Source: BS750m-G4 sp964472195 (GTDB lineage Bacteria; Bacteroidota; Ignavibacteria; Tepidaquicellales; Tepidaquicellaceae). From it: a DNA stretch of 64,000 nucleotides. The notes beneath the pieces are model-generated. The model did not search any database. It was not told where the DNA came from and saw nothing but the letters and a program-made list of their open reading frames with translations. Within the stretch, counting starts at the first letter, position 1. Each line of letters opens with the position of its first letter. The DNA is taken from positions 8,018 to 72,017 of the forward strand of contig CAYYJH010000002.1 of NCBI GenBank assembly GCA_964472195.1. Direction: 5' to 3'. Positions 18,017 to 28,207 of this stretch are shown here, in pieces. The position numbers and the translations under genes were made by a program.

Positions 18017-20302
18017 ATGAAACGTATATTATTCTTACTATTACTGTTCGTTAGTTTATATTTACAATCATACTCACAAGATAATTACAATGGAATCATC
18101 AAAGGTAAAGTAATCGATGAGGAAATTCAAAGCCCTGTTGAAGGTGCTGTTGTTGAAATTCTAAACACAGTACATAAAACTGGCACAGACGAATACGGCG
18201 GTTTTGTTTTCGAAAATTTAAAATATAACACTTACCAAATTAGGGTATCGGCAATAGGTTATAACCCGATTATAAAATCGGATCTTGTCGTCTATGCAAG
18301 CAAACCACTACCGATAACAATAATAATGAAGCCGAAAGGTTACAAAACAGAAGTGATAGATGTTGAAGCAAATTTCTTTCAACAGAATTCGGATATAAAT
18401 ATCAGTTCTCTGAACCTGGACTTCGAAGAGATACGCAGAGCTCCAGGTGCATCAGAAGACATTTCGAGAATGCTTCAAACCGCACCGGGTGTTTCCATTG
18501 GAAACGACCAGAGAAACGACCTCATAGTCAGAGGAGGATCACCTTCTGAAAACCTCATCCTGATTGACGGTATCGAATTCCCTAATATTAACCACTTCGG
18601 TACGCAGGGCTCTACAAGCGGTGCTATTGGATTCATAAACGCAAATTTCATTCTTGAATCTGACATATACACTGGAGGATTTCCTTCCCTCTATGGAGAC
18701 CGGCTTTCGAGCGTTGTTAATATATCTTTCCGCGAGGGTAACATAAAAAGAATTTACAGTGACATCAATCTATCGATGGCAGGATTCGGTGGAATGCTCG
18801 AAGGACCATTAACAGAAAAAGGTTCCTTCCTTTTTTCCGTGAGAAGAAGCTATCTTGAACTACTGCATAAAGCAATAAGACTTTCTGCCGTTCCGAACTA
18901 CTGGGATTTCAATCTCAAAGCCGTATATGATTTCAATGAAAACAACAAGCTTTCACTTATAGGATTAATGGGGCTTGATAAGATAGATTTGTCAGGAGAT
19001 ACAGATGATGAGAATCCATACGGTGATGCCAATTCAAATCAGAAATCCTTTGCTGCAGGATTAAATCACAGAAGAATATTCGATAAAGGATTTCTACAAA
19101 CCATACTTTCTAACACATTTGCTTCTTACAATTCCACCCAACTCGAGAAAGAATCTAATGAAATAAGATTCGATAACAATTCGTTCGAAGATGAGATAAC
19201 ACTTAAAACAGATCTGAATTATCAACTATCCAGGAAATTCATACTCAATGCAGGGCTCGGTGGAAAATACGTCTTAATTAAAAATAATTTATATCTTAAG
19301 GGTGATACTAGCTATGCAGGCTTTATTTATGAAGCCATCGATGCTAATAACGAAGAAAACACTTACAAGCTCTTTGCACATTTTAACCTGACGAACAAAC
19401 TTTTTAATGATAGGCTGATAATAAATGCAGGTTTGAGATACGATTATTTCGATTACACTAGATTGAAAAGCACTGTATCACCAAGAATAGGGTTATCATA
19501 CAAACTTAATGCAATAACCTCTCTAAATGCAACATACGGAATTTTTTACCAAACACCGACTTATTTATGGATAACATCACATCCTAACAACGTGAACCTC
19601 AACAGCATCAGGAGCGACCATTACATATTAGGCATCGAGCATTTCTTCGCATCCGATCTAAGAGCAACAGTTGAGGTTTATGAAAAGCGATACAAGGATT
19701 ATCCTGTCTGGAAAGATATACCAACGTATATACTAATAGATGGGGGTTCTGACTTCGGGCCAAATCTCGTTGGAGAAGCAGTTAGTGCGGGTAGAGGTTA
19801 TGTAAGAGGATTTGATATTTCTATACACAAAAAACTTTCTAAGCACGGATTATACGGAATGATTAACTACTCTTACAGCTACTCACGTTTTACTGCTTTG
19901 GAGGGTGGTGAAAAACCTGGTGCATTCGATCCTACACATCAATTTACACTTATTTCCGGTTACGAGTTTGCAAGTGATTGGCTGGTTGGATTTAAGTTTA
20001 AATACGCTGGCGGCAGACCTTACACTCCCATAGATGAAAATGCTTCAAGATTAGTTGGCAGGGGTGTTTTTGCAACGGATAACTTTAATAGTGAGAGATA
20101 TCCTTATTACATGAGAATCGATCTTAGGTTAGATAAAAAAACAGATTTCAAAAGTACAACGATTATTGGATATATTGAAATTCAGAACATATTAAACAGA
20201 GACAACATATTTAGCTACTTTTGGAATGAAGATAAAAACGAACTCGGTACAATTTACCAATGGTCATTTTTTGTGGTCGGGGGAGTGAGTATTCAATTCT
20301 GA
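18017..20302 (+). CDS. TonB-dependent receptor with carboxypeptidase-regulatory-like N-terminal domain
   Basis: A 761-residue outer-membrane transporter. A signal peptide (~1-20) leads to a CarboxypepD_reg-like domain (~27-108: IIKGKVIDEEIQSPVEGAVVEI). A plug follows (~135-240, with NDLIVRGGSPSENLILIDGIEFPN) and then a 22-strand-type barrel. The protein ends in Phe, as usual for Omp85-assembled barrels. Such receptors take up large or scarce ligands using TonB energy. No SusD partner is adjacent, so a glycan substrate is not indicated. It is convergent with the small gene at 20313-20504. Confidence 0.92.
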   Translation: MKRILFLLLLFVSLYLQSYSQDNYNGIIKGKVIDEEIQSPVEGAVVEILNTVHKTGTDEYGGFVFENLKYNTYQIRVSAIGYNPIIKSDLVVYASKPLPITIIMKPKGYKTEVIDVEANFFQQNSDINISSLNLDFEEIRRAPGASEDISRMLQTAPGVSIGNDQRNDLIVRGGSPSENLILIDGIEFPNINHFGTQGSTSGAIGFINANFILESDIYTGGFPSLYGDRLSSVVNISFREGNIKRIYSDINLSMAGFGGMLEGPLTEKGSFLFSVRRSYLELLHKAIRLSAVPNYWDFNLKAVYDFNENNKLSLIGLMGLDKIDLSGDTDDENPYGDANSNQKSFAAGLNHRRIFDKGFLQTILSNTFASYNSTQLEKESNEIRFDNNSFEDEITLKTDLNYQLSRKFILNAGLGGKYVLIKNNLYLKGDTSYAGFIYEAIDANNEENTYKLFAHFNLTNKLFNDRLIINAGLRYDYFDYTRLKSTVSPRIGLSYKLNAITSLNATYGIFYQTPTYLWITSHPNNVNLNSIRSDHYILGIEHFFASDLRATVEVYEKRYKDYPVWKDIPTYILIDGGSDFGPNLVGEAVSAGRGYVRGFDISIHKKLSKHGLYGMINYSYSYSRFTALEGGEKPGAFDPTHQFTLISGYEFASDWLVGFKFKYAGGRPYTPIDENASRLVGRGVFATDNFNSERYPYYMRIDLRLDKKTDFKSTTIIGYIEIQNILNRDNIFSYFWNEDKNELGTIYQWSFFVVGGVSIQF

Positions 20303-20308
20303 GATTAT

Positions 20309-20336
20309 CTTGTTAGTCAATATAGTAACTAACAAG
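20309..20336. terminator. Inverted repeat between convergent genes
   Basis: CTTGTTAGT (20309-20317) and ACTAACAAG (20328-20336) form a perfect 9-bp stem with a 10-base loop just after the receptor stop. It overlaps the last codons of the small minus-strand ORF. It may terminate both genes, but T tracts are weak. Confidence 0.45.
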
Positions 20337-20504
20337 AAAGGTTAGAAGTATTAAAACTAAAACTACAATTGTTGTAATGGGAATGTACTTCTTTAAACGA
20401 CCCTTTAGAGACAACTTTCTCTTTGCATCGACTTCATCAAAGAAATAATCTCCATCAGAAGGTTCCCAATTATATATTTTTTTTGTGTCTTCTAATAAAC
20501 CCAA
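20313..20504 (-). CDS. Small single-pass membrane protein
   Basis: A 63-residue ORF with an acidic soluble N terminus (EPSDGDYFFDEVDAKRK) and one C-terminal transmembrane helix (~42-62, ITTIVVLVLILLTFLVSYY) preceded by a basic stretch. This is a coherent tail-anchored or N-in topology. The only start is TTG at 20504, no Shine-Dalgarno is visible, and a stop lies two codons upstream, so translation is not certain. No family was recognised. Confidence 0.45.
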   Translation of the reverse strand: MGLLEDTKKIYNWEPSDGDYFFDEVDAKRKLSLKGRLKKYIPITTIVVLVLILLTFLVSYYID

Positions 20505-20648
20505 AAGCTACGGAAATATTTTTAACGATAAATATATGAAAATTAAAAGCGAAAATATACAAAGAAGAAATTTCAATTATATCCGGTATGTTATTATTCA
20601 CTGGTTGAAAATCTCAACTGTAACACATTATAATGGCTCAATGTAACC

Positions 20649-23306
20649 TCACCAAACCTTCGAAATAATTACTCTAGCTATTAGATCATCATACTCACCG
20701 TACCGGTAACTTGTTTCCCTATAAAAACTCTTTTCAAAGTTGAATTTTAACGTTGCTAAATCCCACAAAGGAATCGAAGAAGTAAAGTAAAATCTTACTT
20801 TGCTATTTCTTTCTTCTTCCACCATGTAATTAATACCCAGCATATTATTCCAGATATCGAAAAAAGTATATGAATTTCCAAGATTAAGAGAAACAATGTT
20901 TGCACTGCTGTCGGAACTGTTTATCGTATAACCAAGACTGCCTGTTACCGACCATGGAAATTTCACAAAACTCAAACTGTTACTGAGAACAAAATTAATT
21001 ATGCTGAAATCACCTACACCCGAGAAAGAACTACTGTTCTGCATAGATACAAACAGGTTTGTCGAATTCACATAGTTCTCATTATATTTGTTAATACCCG
21101 TTATCAATGAAATAATCGATGTACTGTTATCTATTTTTAAAGAATCTACAGTCGCATCATTATAAACGGAGTTGGGTCTGAAATCCAGTATGATATAAGG
21201 CAGTTCTTTGAAGTTAAGTTTCATTTTGACTCCGTATTTTGCATAAGTCGAGGTATATGGATTCATAGGTGCAACGTTGTTTTCGTCCTTCTGAATAAAT
21301 GCCGATATCTGAATCAACTTCTCCAGGAAATTCTGCTCAATCCTGAATTTGAAGCCTGTGTTGTCTTTCCTGATATTCGGTGCCCCTAAGGAAGTGAACC
21401 CAGGACCAACAAGTATGTATTCCCCAGATAACTTTGTTTGTGATTGTTCAATTTCATACGAAGTTTTAAATGTGTACATAAAATCGAAAGAACTGCTGAT
21501 CTTCGGATCGAGAATGCTCTTTAAAAAACCGGGAAAGTCTTCAGAAACGAGATCGGGGCTTGTCACATCGCGTGTGAGCATCGAGCCGACAGCTTCTCCT
21601 TCGAAAATTAATTTGTTGTTTAGTAATTTCAGTTTCCCATCTACACCAACCAGGATATTTTCTTGAGGAGCAATATCGATTGTATTTTGGGTTGCTGAAA
21701 GTGAGTTTTCACTATCCCATGCTTTCAAAACAGTAAAATGGAAATGACTTTTTTCTTTTCCACCTATACCAATTTTTCCTGCGATAAGTTTTCTTGAAAA
21801 GTTCGTTTCTGGAATAGCACTAAGATTCTTTATACCCGAAGCAGCGAAGTATAACAATCCCGGGTTAAACTCGAGGTCAGCACCAGTTACCTTTGTACCA
21901 TTTAACGTATATTTGGAATAATTAGGATAAGTTTCACCCATCCCGAGTGTCTCAAAATACGAAAGAACTTTTAAATAACCAGCTACATGTTTGTTCTCTT
22001 TTATTTTTTGTTCAGTCATGTCTTTTAACATCATAGGGTTAAAAAGAAAAGCAAAACTATTCATGTTCTGCTTTGACTCATCCTGCTGAGTATCAAAGTA
22101 TAAATTAAAAGTAAAAGGTACTCCATAGATTATCAATTTTGGATCAAAACTAAGATTCGCAAAATTCCTCGGCATATCGGATCCCGTTGACTGACGACTT
22201 GAATGCTGTCCGGATATTCTGTAAGAGCCAATTAATTTGAAGTTGGATTCTTCATCATCTTTTTTATTTACTAAACTCAAAAAATTATTATATGATTGAA
22301 AAAATTTGTTCCTGGATTGTCTTCTTAAAATTAACCTCTTTTCCTTTAAGAAATCCTTTTTAAAATCACTTGATGCAGAGTATATGTTTCCAATATGAGA
22401 GAAGTTTGTTTCAGCATGCTTTTCTATTTTACTATAATTTTCAACATCAACTTTATAGCCAACATTATTTTTGACTTTACCCTCTAATTCTTTTTTTATT
22501 TCCTCATTTGTCTTTCGAATATTTTGTGTAATAGAATAATACGTAAATTCCCATATCTCGCTTTCGGAAATCTCTAAACCATCTATGAATGTTTTTACTT
22601 TCCACGCATACCTGTTCCCGGGAATCATCTGTCTTGCAGCAAGAGGATACTGAAATAAAGTTGGTGCAATATTGTTTTGTCTGAACCATGCAGGGTTTGA
22701 GAGCATCGCATAATAAGCAGTCTGCCTTTCAAGAATTTCTACAACAGTTAATTCATAAGTAATATTTCTTCCATGAGGTAAGGGAATGGGCGGAAGCCAG
22801 TTAAACATTGGCAGAATACCCCTCACTGTTTCTTTATCAAGCGGTGATATTAATTCGGACTGTGTTAGGTTTAAAATTTCGTAGTTGTTACAAAACGATC
22901 CTAACGGTTGATTTGTGCCGGCATCCATAACGTAAAGACAGATGTTGTACGTCCCGCTCTGTAGTGTGCCTGTCTTATTAAGTGTTTCTTCAACATTATT
23001 AGTATACTTTTCAATGTCAATAGGGCTTATTTCTTGTGCGTTTACTTTTTTCACACCTGCGGGTAATAAAAATACAGAAGTTGTAGCATCCATATGTCTT
23101 TGTAAACCGCTTTCTATAGTTGCAAATAAATAGATGTTTACTGGTTGTCCTGGATTATTTAATGTTACCTTCCATAAATCTTCAGCTTTGAATTGAAACG
23201 GTGGTGGTTGTTGAAGCTGAATTGTTATCTGAGCGTTAGCATAAACCGTGAAAAATAATGTAAATGTTAGGAATGCTAAAAGAGAACTACTATTAATTTT
23301 TAACAA
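20649..23306 (-). CDS. Exported protein A: shared N-terminal module plus beta-rich barrel-like region
   Basis: An 885-residue protein with a signal peptide (to ~25, VYANAQ). It is one of four paralogues in this locus. Residues ~26-150 form a beta-sandwich-like domain (VTLNNPGQPVNIYLFATIES). Residues ~155-265 form an Ig/FN3-like domain with the family phrases SPLDKETVRG, VVEILERQT and YAWKVKTF. Residues ~350-885 are beta-rich with alternating aromatic strands and end in ...SKVW, suggesting an outer-membrane barrel. This last region aligns along its length with paralogue C (for example AGKIGIG, KAWDSENSL and PQENILVG). The start is TTG 23306; no in-frame ATG precedes it. The function is unknown. 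Confidence 0.75.
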   Translation of the reverse strand: MLKINSSSLLAFLTFTLFFTVYANAQITIQLQQPPPFQFKAEDLWKVTLNNPGQPVNIYLFATIESGLQRHMDATTSVFLLPAGVKKVNAQEISPIDIEKYTNNVEETLNKTGTLQSGTYNICLYVMDAGTNQPLGSFCNNYEILNLTQSELISPLDKETVRGILPMFNWLPPIPLPHGRNITYELTVVEILERQTAYYAMLSNPAWFRQNNIAPTLFQYPLAARQMIPGNRYAWKVKTFIDGLEISESEIWEFTYYSITQNIRKTNEEIKKELEGKVKNNVGYKVDVENYSKIEKHAETNFSHIGNIYSASSDFKKDFLKEKRLILRRQSRNKFFQSYNNFLSLVNKKDDEESNFKLIGSYRISGQHSSRQSTGSDMPRNFANLSFDPKLIIYGVPFTFNLYFDTQQDESKQNMNSFAFLFNPMMLKDMTEQKIKENKHVAGYLKVLSYFETLGMGETYPNYSKYTLNGTKVTGADLEFNPGLLYFAASGIKNLSAIPETNFSRKLIAGKIGIGGKEKSHFHFTVLKAWDSENSLSATQNTIDIAPQENILVGVDGKLKLLNNKLIFEGEAVGSMLTRDVTSPDLVSEDFPGFLKSILDPKISSSFDFMYTFKTSYEIEQSQTKLSGEYILVGPGFTSLGAPNIRKDNTGFKFRIEQNFLEKLIQISAFIQKDENNVAPMNPYTSTYAKYGVKMKLNFKELPYIILDFRPNSVYNDATVDSLKIDNSTSIISLITGINKYNENYVNSTNLFVSMQNSSSFSGVGDFSIINFVLSNSLSFVKFPWSVTGSLGYTINSSDSSANIVSLNLGNSYTFFDIWNNMLGINYMVEEERNSKVRFYFTSSIPLWDLATLKFNFEKSFYRETSYRYGEYDDLIARVIISKVW

Positions 23307-23400
23307 AGTATTTAATGACTTAATTTAAAAAAACTATCTGTTTAAAATTCTAAACGAATTTGTTTTTTAAATCTATTTCCATAGTATATTCCAGAATCTT

Positions 23401-24031
23401 CTATTCATTCAATTTCTTTAGTTCATCTAAGAAATCCTTATGCCGGCTATTGGCTTCGGCATCCTCCCCAATATGTTCATGATCTTTCTCAGCATCCTGC
23501 ACAACGTCTGGAGGATTACCTCTTTTCGTTCTTGCCCATTCGAGCATTTTTCTACAATAATCATCCCACCATTCAGGATTATTCCTGTTCTTTAACTGTA
23601 ACTGTATATGCAATAATTCAAGATTAAAAAATCGCTTTATTCTGACGCCAATGTTTATATTCCATAATTTTATCGTAGTGAATCTTCATATTAACTTCAA
23701 ATTCCAGTTTCTTATTTTCATAATCCCATTTTTCAGGCATTTCAGCTTCCCCTTCAACACGGTTATCCGATTTTCTGGGAGTGCTTCCCCAACCATCCCA
23801 TTTAATCACGATCTTAACGGGTGTCCCATTACAATCGTGTTCAATTGTTTTCTCACCATTTTCTATAAGGGCAAGAGCATCATCAATGGAGTGTATTCTG
23901 TCTGCAATACTTTTATGTTCAATAATATTTTCTAACTCACTTGCATAAGTGTTTCTAAGATAAGTCTCCAGATTAGATTCAACAGAAGTAGATGATTCTA
24001 TATCGCTGTCATCATGTGAATCAATTTCAGA
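23401..24031 (-). pseudogene. Frameshifted gene between paralogues B and A
   Basis: Two overlapping frames read as one protein of about 210 residues if one T is removed from the sense-strand T6 run (23626-23631). The upstream frame is open from 24031 and ends ...KHWRQNKAIF at 23624. The downstream frame continues FNLELLHIQLQLKN and ends DELKKLNE at 23401. The upstream frame has no ATG or TTG, only GTG at 23809, so the 5' end is also uncertain. The product is acidic and hydrophilic (WDGWGSTPRK, NPEWWDDYCRKMLEW). It lies in operon order between B and A. It may be a real pseudogene or a homopolymer sequencing error. Confidence 0.55.
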
Positions 24032-24110
24032 TTAAACTGTATAGATTTTATTAGTTATTTCTCGTTTTTTTTATTTAGAAATGAATAATTTTCATAGATT
24101 TTCTTTTTCA

Positions 24111-27100
24111 TCAACCTGCTACTTTCTTTTCAAAATCTACGATAGCTTTCTCGAAATCGTCTAATTCCTTTTTAACATTAAGAACATCATCCAGGTTTTT
24201 CATATCCTGAATATTACTCCTATAATCTTGTACTCTTTTACGTAGTTGCTTTTTTTCATTGTTTAAAGTTTTATCTCTTGTTCTTATTTTAAGAATTCTG
24301 TCATCCAAACCTTTAAGGCGTTTCAAAAACTCATCTCTTTTTTTACTTACATAATCTTTTATTTTTGTTTTAATATCTCTTCTTGGAAAAGACTTGCTCA
24401 ATCCCGAAATCCTGAATTGATTAATGCAAACTCCTCTTCCATTTGCGTAATTTGCCGATCCATAAGTTCGGTTAGAGTCATTGCCGGTTCCATTTACACC
24501 GTCACAAAATATATTTCCAATAAACTCTCCCGAAAAATTTTCTATATTATCGTATCTCATAATACATTTTAAGTGACCGCTTCTTAATCCATGCATTAAA
24601 AGTTTATTCTTATTTTTCATCTCTCCATGATGATAAACATTAACTCCATGGGCTAACTCATGTGCAACTAACTGGCTCAACTTTTTATTGTAATCTAAAT
24701 TTTTCTCAGTACAGGTTCTTTTAATATCAGCTTTTGATTTAAGTACTATTTTCTTGACCCAGTTCGGTGGAGTTGGATTCTTGGTAGTTGTATAAGTCCA
24801 TCCTGTAAAACCCTCTTTCGGTGTACCAACCATAATTTGCAATCCGCATTGATCAACAATATGGCTTTTACTCGATTTTGAATAATTAAAATTTATTACA
24901 GTGTAAAAATTCTTAATCTTGTCAAACTGTTTATCATTTATTCTATGGACTTTTATTCCCGATGCACTCTCAAAAAGACCTGTAGGCAAAGAATCTGGAT
25001 TAAAGACGAAGAGATCCTTTATTTTTGTATTAGTTCTTGTATGATTATTATCACCGAAAACCATGAAACCCCTGTACTCTTCATAACCCGTCAAACCGTC
25101 TCCTTTATAGCCATCTCCTATCGGTTTATCATCTATATCTTCCTTTATATCTTCAGGGTCCTTCATCTTTTTACCGTCAACTTCCCAACCGTTATCAGCA
25201 ATATGATTCTCGTCTATATCTCTAGGAATTGTAACTCTATTATCTTTATATTCTTTTTTCTTTTCTCTTCTTTGAGGATGAGTTACTGAATCTTTATTTA
25301 CCGGAACCGGAATGTAATAGGGCTTTTGTCTTTCTGTAGAAGCTAACCTATCGCTTCCAAAACTTTTATTTATATTAGCAAAAGAACGTAGAAATCCGTA
25401 AGAACCATAATCGTTAGAGTGAACTTTTATAGTGTATTCATTTTCAGGATTCTTCGTTCTCGCTTCTACATAGAATTTCTTATCACTGCAATCAGAAGAA
25501 AATTTCTTATTCTTATAGTTAAAAGCCTCATGTTCATCTTCATCTTTAAATTGTAAATCACGGCATTGTTTTGCTTTTGTCCCGGACGTAGGTATTGGAT
25601 AATTCATGGTTATGCCGGGCTCTCTCGAAACATTCATTAATTCAAAGTAATGAATTCTTCCCGCATGTTTCGGAGCAGGTTTCCACTCGTCACCATCCTT
25701 GTAAACAAGTTTTGAAGTTAAAGACAAGAAATTATCTTTCTCAGGTAACCACTCCAAAGGTGTCGTTGTCAATTTAACACCGGGTTTAATAACTGTAATC
25801 AGGTTTTTAAGTGTATCTTTTTTCACTTTGTCTCCTAATTGAACACTTTTCTCGTTAAACGTTTTAACAAAGAAAGAAACATCTAATTTGTCGCCTTTTA
25901 TTTTTTGCGGGGCTTCGTATATCACAAATCTTCCTTTAGCAGTTTGGCTCCTTTTATAAACTTTATTTCTACCAGATTCAAACCCCGTAATAAAAGATCC
26001 CTTATTTTTCGGAACTTTCCATTGCCATTGTACATTGTCTTCTAATGGAACGTCTTGTTTAGTACCGGGACATGACGGATCTGTTGACAGACATTCTAAT
26101 TTCAAAATATCATTTTCTTTATGATCTGCAGCTTCCAATACAATCCATTCCCCAGTAAGCAATCTACTGTTTTCTTCTATAGAGGGTAGTTTAACAATCG
26201 GAGTTTTAAGGTCATCCGGACTATCCCAGCCGGGGTCCTTACACTTACATGGGTCGGATTGAACCTTCTTCTTGGAAGGAGCTGAAGGCAAACCAAAACC
26301 ACCACCTTCAATTTTGACGCTATAACTGTTTCCATTGATTCTTTTTGTTGTTATAGTAATTTTCTTTGTAACATCGGGGTCATGCCTGTTTCCTCCCATA
26401 GCATCGATTACCGTTAGCTTAATAATAGTCTTTTTTATACCACTTGTATTCTTTCCTTTATCTTTAATAGGTACATAGGGAGGTTTAAATATTACATTGT
26501 TACCTTCGGTTGAATCCACTTTTTTCGGAAGACATCCCACTTTAACAAAACTTCCTTCACCTTCTGAAATTTTCCATTTAAACTTTACTCTGCCTGATAA
26601 CGGTACATTTACCGATGAAACCGATTTACAACCCGCACACGTCCATATCAAAAGATCATAATCCAAACCACTGGCGATTAGAGGAATAAAATCGTCACGG
26701 TTAATTTCCTTTTCACCCTTAACGAGATTTATCAAACCTCCGTCCATTTTTGGCAGGGGACTTATTTTTAAACTTGATAAGCAATTCTTAGAAGAATCAG
26801 TTGTTGTAACCGGGATCTTTGTAGTATCTTCACTTAACCTGTATAACTTGTAATCGCAAAAGAAACTATTAACCTCGCTCTTCCCATCATTCTCACCAAC
26901 CGGATTATTAAATGGATCGAGTGATACAACCTGCCATGCATATTTCGTGCTGTCTTTAAATTCCATAGCAGATAACGGATATTGAAAAATTCTATTCATG
27001 ATATCTTTTTCTTCAAACCAGGAAGGATTAGTTTGCATCGCAATCTCGGGGGATTGGTTTTCTCTGACTTCGACTAATTTAATCTTATACTTTACATCTA

Positions 27101-27653
27101 TACCAGGTCGTAATGCCTGCATCCATGTAAATAGTGGTCTTTTATTCACAATTGTTTCACCATCGTTCGGAGAAATAAGCGTAGGCGCCGGAATCATTTC
27201 TATATTGTGTTGAATGCAATCAAAACCACAGTTGTGGTTTGTGTTTGCAAATCTTACGTAAACACACATTTCATAGTTCCCTGCAGGCAAGCTACCTGTT
27301 CTAATCAAACTCTCCCGATATATTGGATCAGGATTGGGGTAATCGATTGAAATTGGCTCTAACTCATTTACCCTGACAATTTTAACACCGGAAGGTAAAT
27401 TGATGTTTGAAGTTGTCGCAGCTGCGATTAATCCAGCATTCTGTTCTGTCAAAGTTCCATAAAGATATACATCTAAAGGATTCTGAGAAGTGTTATTTAG
27501 ATTGACCTTCCAGAAATCTCCTATATGAAGTTGATTCGGAGGTGGCTGCTGGATAGTAACTGTTACCAAATCCTGAGAATAAGTGTATCTTAAACTGATT
27601 AAGAAAACAAATAATATTAGATAGTACTTAGTACATATATTGAATAATCTCAT
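24111..27653 (-). CDS. Exported protein B: shared N-terminal module plus zincin-type metalloprotease region
   Basis: A 1180-residue protein with a signal peptide (to ~26). Residues ~27-150 and ~155-285 match the two-domain module of A, C and D. Two Ig/PKD-like repeats follow (near 345 and 535, both with a 'W.WK..G.GSF' core). Next come Asp-rich possible calcium-binding segments (RDIDENHIADNGWE and GDGLTGYEEYRG, ~830-875). Then comes HELAHGVNVYHH, with His998, Glu999, His1002 and His1008. A Met-turn-like CIMRYD (Met1032) completes a metzincin-like layout, with Asn at the usual Gly position. The C-terminal ~75 residues are coiled coil. It is probably a surface or secreted protease; the substrate is unknown. 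Confidence 0.75.
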   Translation of the reverse strand: MRLFNICTKYYLILFVFLISLRYTYSQDLVTVTIQQPPPNQLHIGDFWKVNLNNTSQNPLDVYLYGTLTEQNAGLIAAATTSNINLPSGVKIVRVNELEPISIDYPNPDPIYRESLIRTGSLPAGNYEMCVYVRFANTNHNCGFDCIQHNIEMIPAPTLISPNDGETIVNKRPLFTWMQALRPGIDVKYKIKLVEVRENQSPEIAMQTNPSWFEEKDIMNRIFQYPLSAMEFKDSTKYAWQVVSLDPFNNPVGENDGKSEVNSFFCDYKLYRLSEDTTKIPVTTTDSSKNCLSSLKISPLPKMDGGLINLVKGEKEINRDDFIPLIASGLDYDLLIWTCAGCKSVSSVNVPLSGRVKFKWKISEGEGSFVKVGCLPKKVDSTEGNNVIFKPPYVPIKDKGKNTSGIKKTIIKLTVIDAMGGNRHDPDVTKKITITTKRINGNSYSVKIEGGGFGLPSAPSKKKVQSDPCKCKDPGWDSPDDLKTPIVKLPSIEENSRLLTGEWIVLEAADHKENDILKLECLSTDPSCPGTKQDVPLEDNVQWQWKVPKNKGSFITGFESGRNKVYKRSQTAKGRFVIYEAPQKIKGDKLDVSFFVKTFNEKSVQLGDKVKKDTLKNLITVIKPGVKLTTTPLEWLPEKDNFLSLTSKLVYKDGDEWKPAPKHAGRIHYFELMNVSREPGITMNYPIPTSGTKAKQCRDLQFKDEDEHEAFNYKNKKFSSDCSDKKFYVEARTKNPENEYTIKVHSNDYGSYGFLRSFANINKSFGSDRLASTERQKPYYIPVPVNKDSVTHPQRREKKKEYKDNRVTIPRDIDENHIADNGWEVDGKKMKDPEDIKEDIDDKPIGDGYKGDGLTGYEEYRGFMVFGDNNHTRTNTKIKDLFVFNPDSLPTGLFESASGIKVHRINDKQFDKIKNFYTVINFNYSKSSKSHIVDQCGLQIMVGTPKEGFTGWTYTTTKNPTPPNWVKKIVLKSKADIKRTCTEKNLDYNKKLSQLVAHELAHGVNVYHHGEMKNKNKLLMHGLRSGHLKCIMRYDNIENFSGEFIGNIFCDGVNGTGNDSNRTYGSANYANGRGVCINQFRISGLSKSFPRRDIKTKIKDYVSKKRDEFLKRLKGLDDRILKIRTRDKTLNNEKKQLRKRVQDYRSNIQDMKNLDDVLNVKKELDDFEKAIVDFEKKVAG

Positions 27654-28207
27654 TGTTTTACCCCTGCTATTTACTTATAGTGTTATTATTAAGATTCAGG
27701 AAATATTATAGCAAAACATATATTTGTAGAATATAGTAATTTTAATATTAAAATATTAAAGTATTTTATATTTATAATTATATTATCGCTTTAGTTTTAA
27801 TAATAAGTTAAAAACAGTGCTTTCTTTCATTTGTTCTTATTAGAATTTGATAAAATAACTTGATTATTTATTACTATGACTTCTATGTTTAAAAAATTTT
27901 TAGTTTTGTTTGTAACCATACTATTAGTATTTTATTTAAACTAATAGTTACATTTGATAAGCAATTATTTTTCGCAATTCTTTTCTCAGTACAAGAATAT
28001 TAAAAAAACTTTTTTAATAATACCTTTTTAATTACCATAAGATGAAACAATAGCCCTTTAGCATCAATCAAAAAAAAGAATTGAAAACTTATTAAATCAG
28101 GAAACGTAACACACATTATGCCCGCAACTACAAATAATTTATTGGCAGTTTTAAAATTTATTAAATTTCGTATATTTCTTATTGCTTAAGCAAAAACTTC
28201 TGAAAAA
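27654..28207. other. AT-rich divergent intergenic region
   Basis: About 550 bp between paralogue B (-) and the TPR-PAS kinase (+). It must hold both promoters. I see only long A/T runs, no credible ORF with a start and ribosome site, no strong dyad and no consensus TAnnTTTG close to either start (TATATTTC at 28171-28178 is a near match). Confidence 0.5.
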
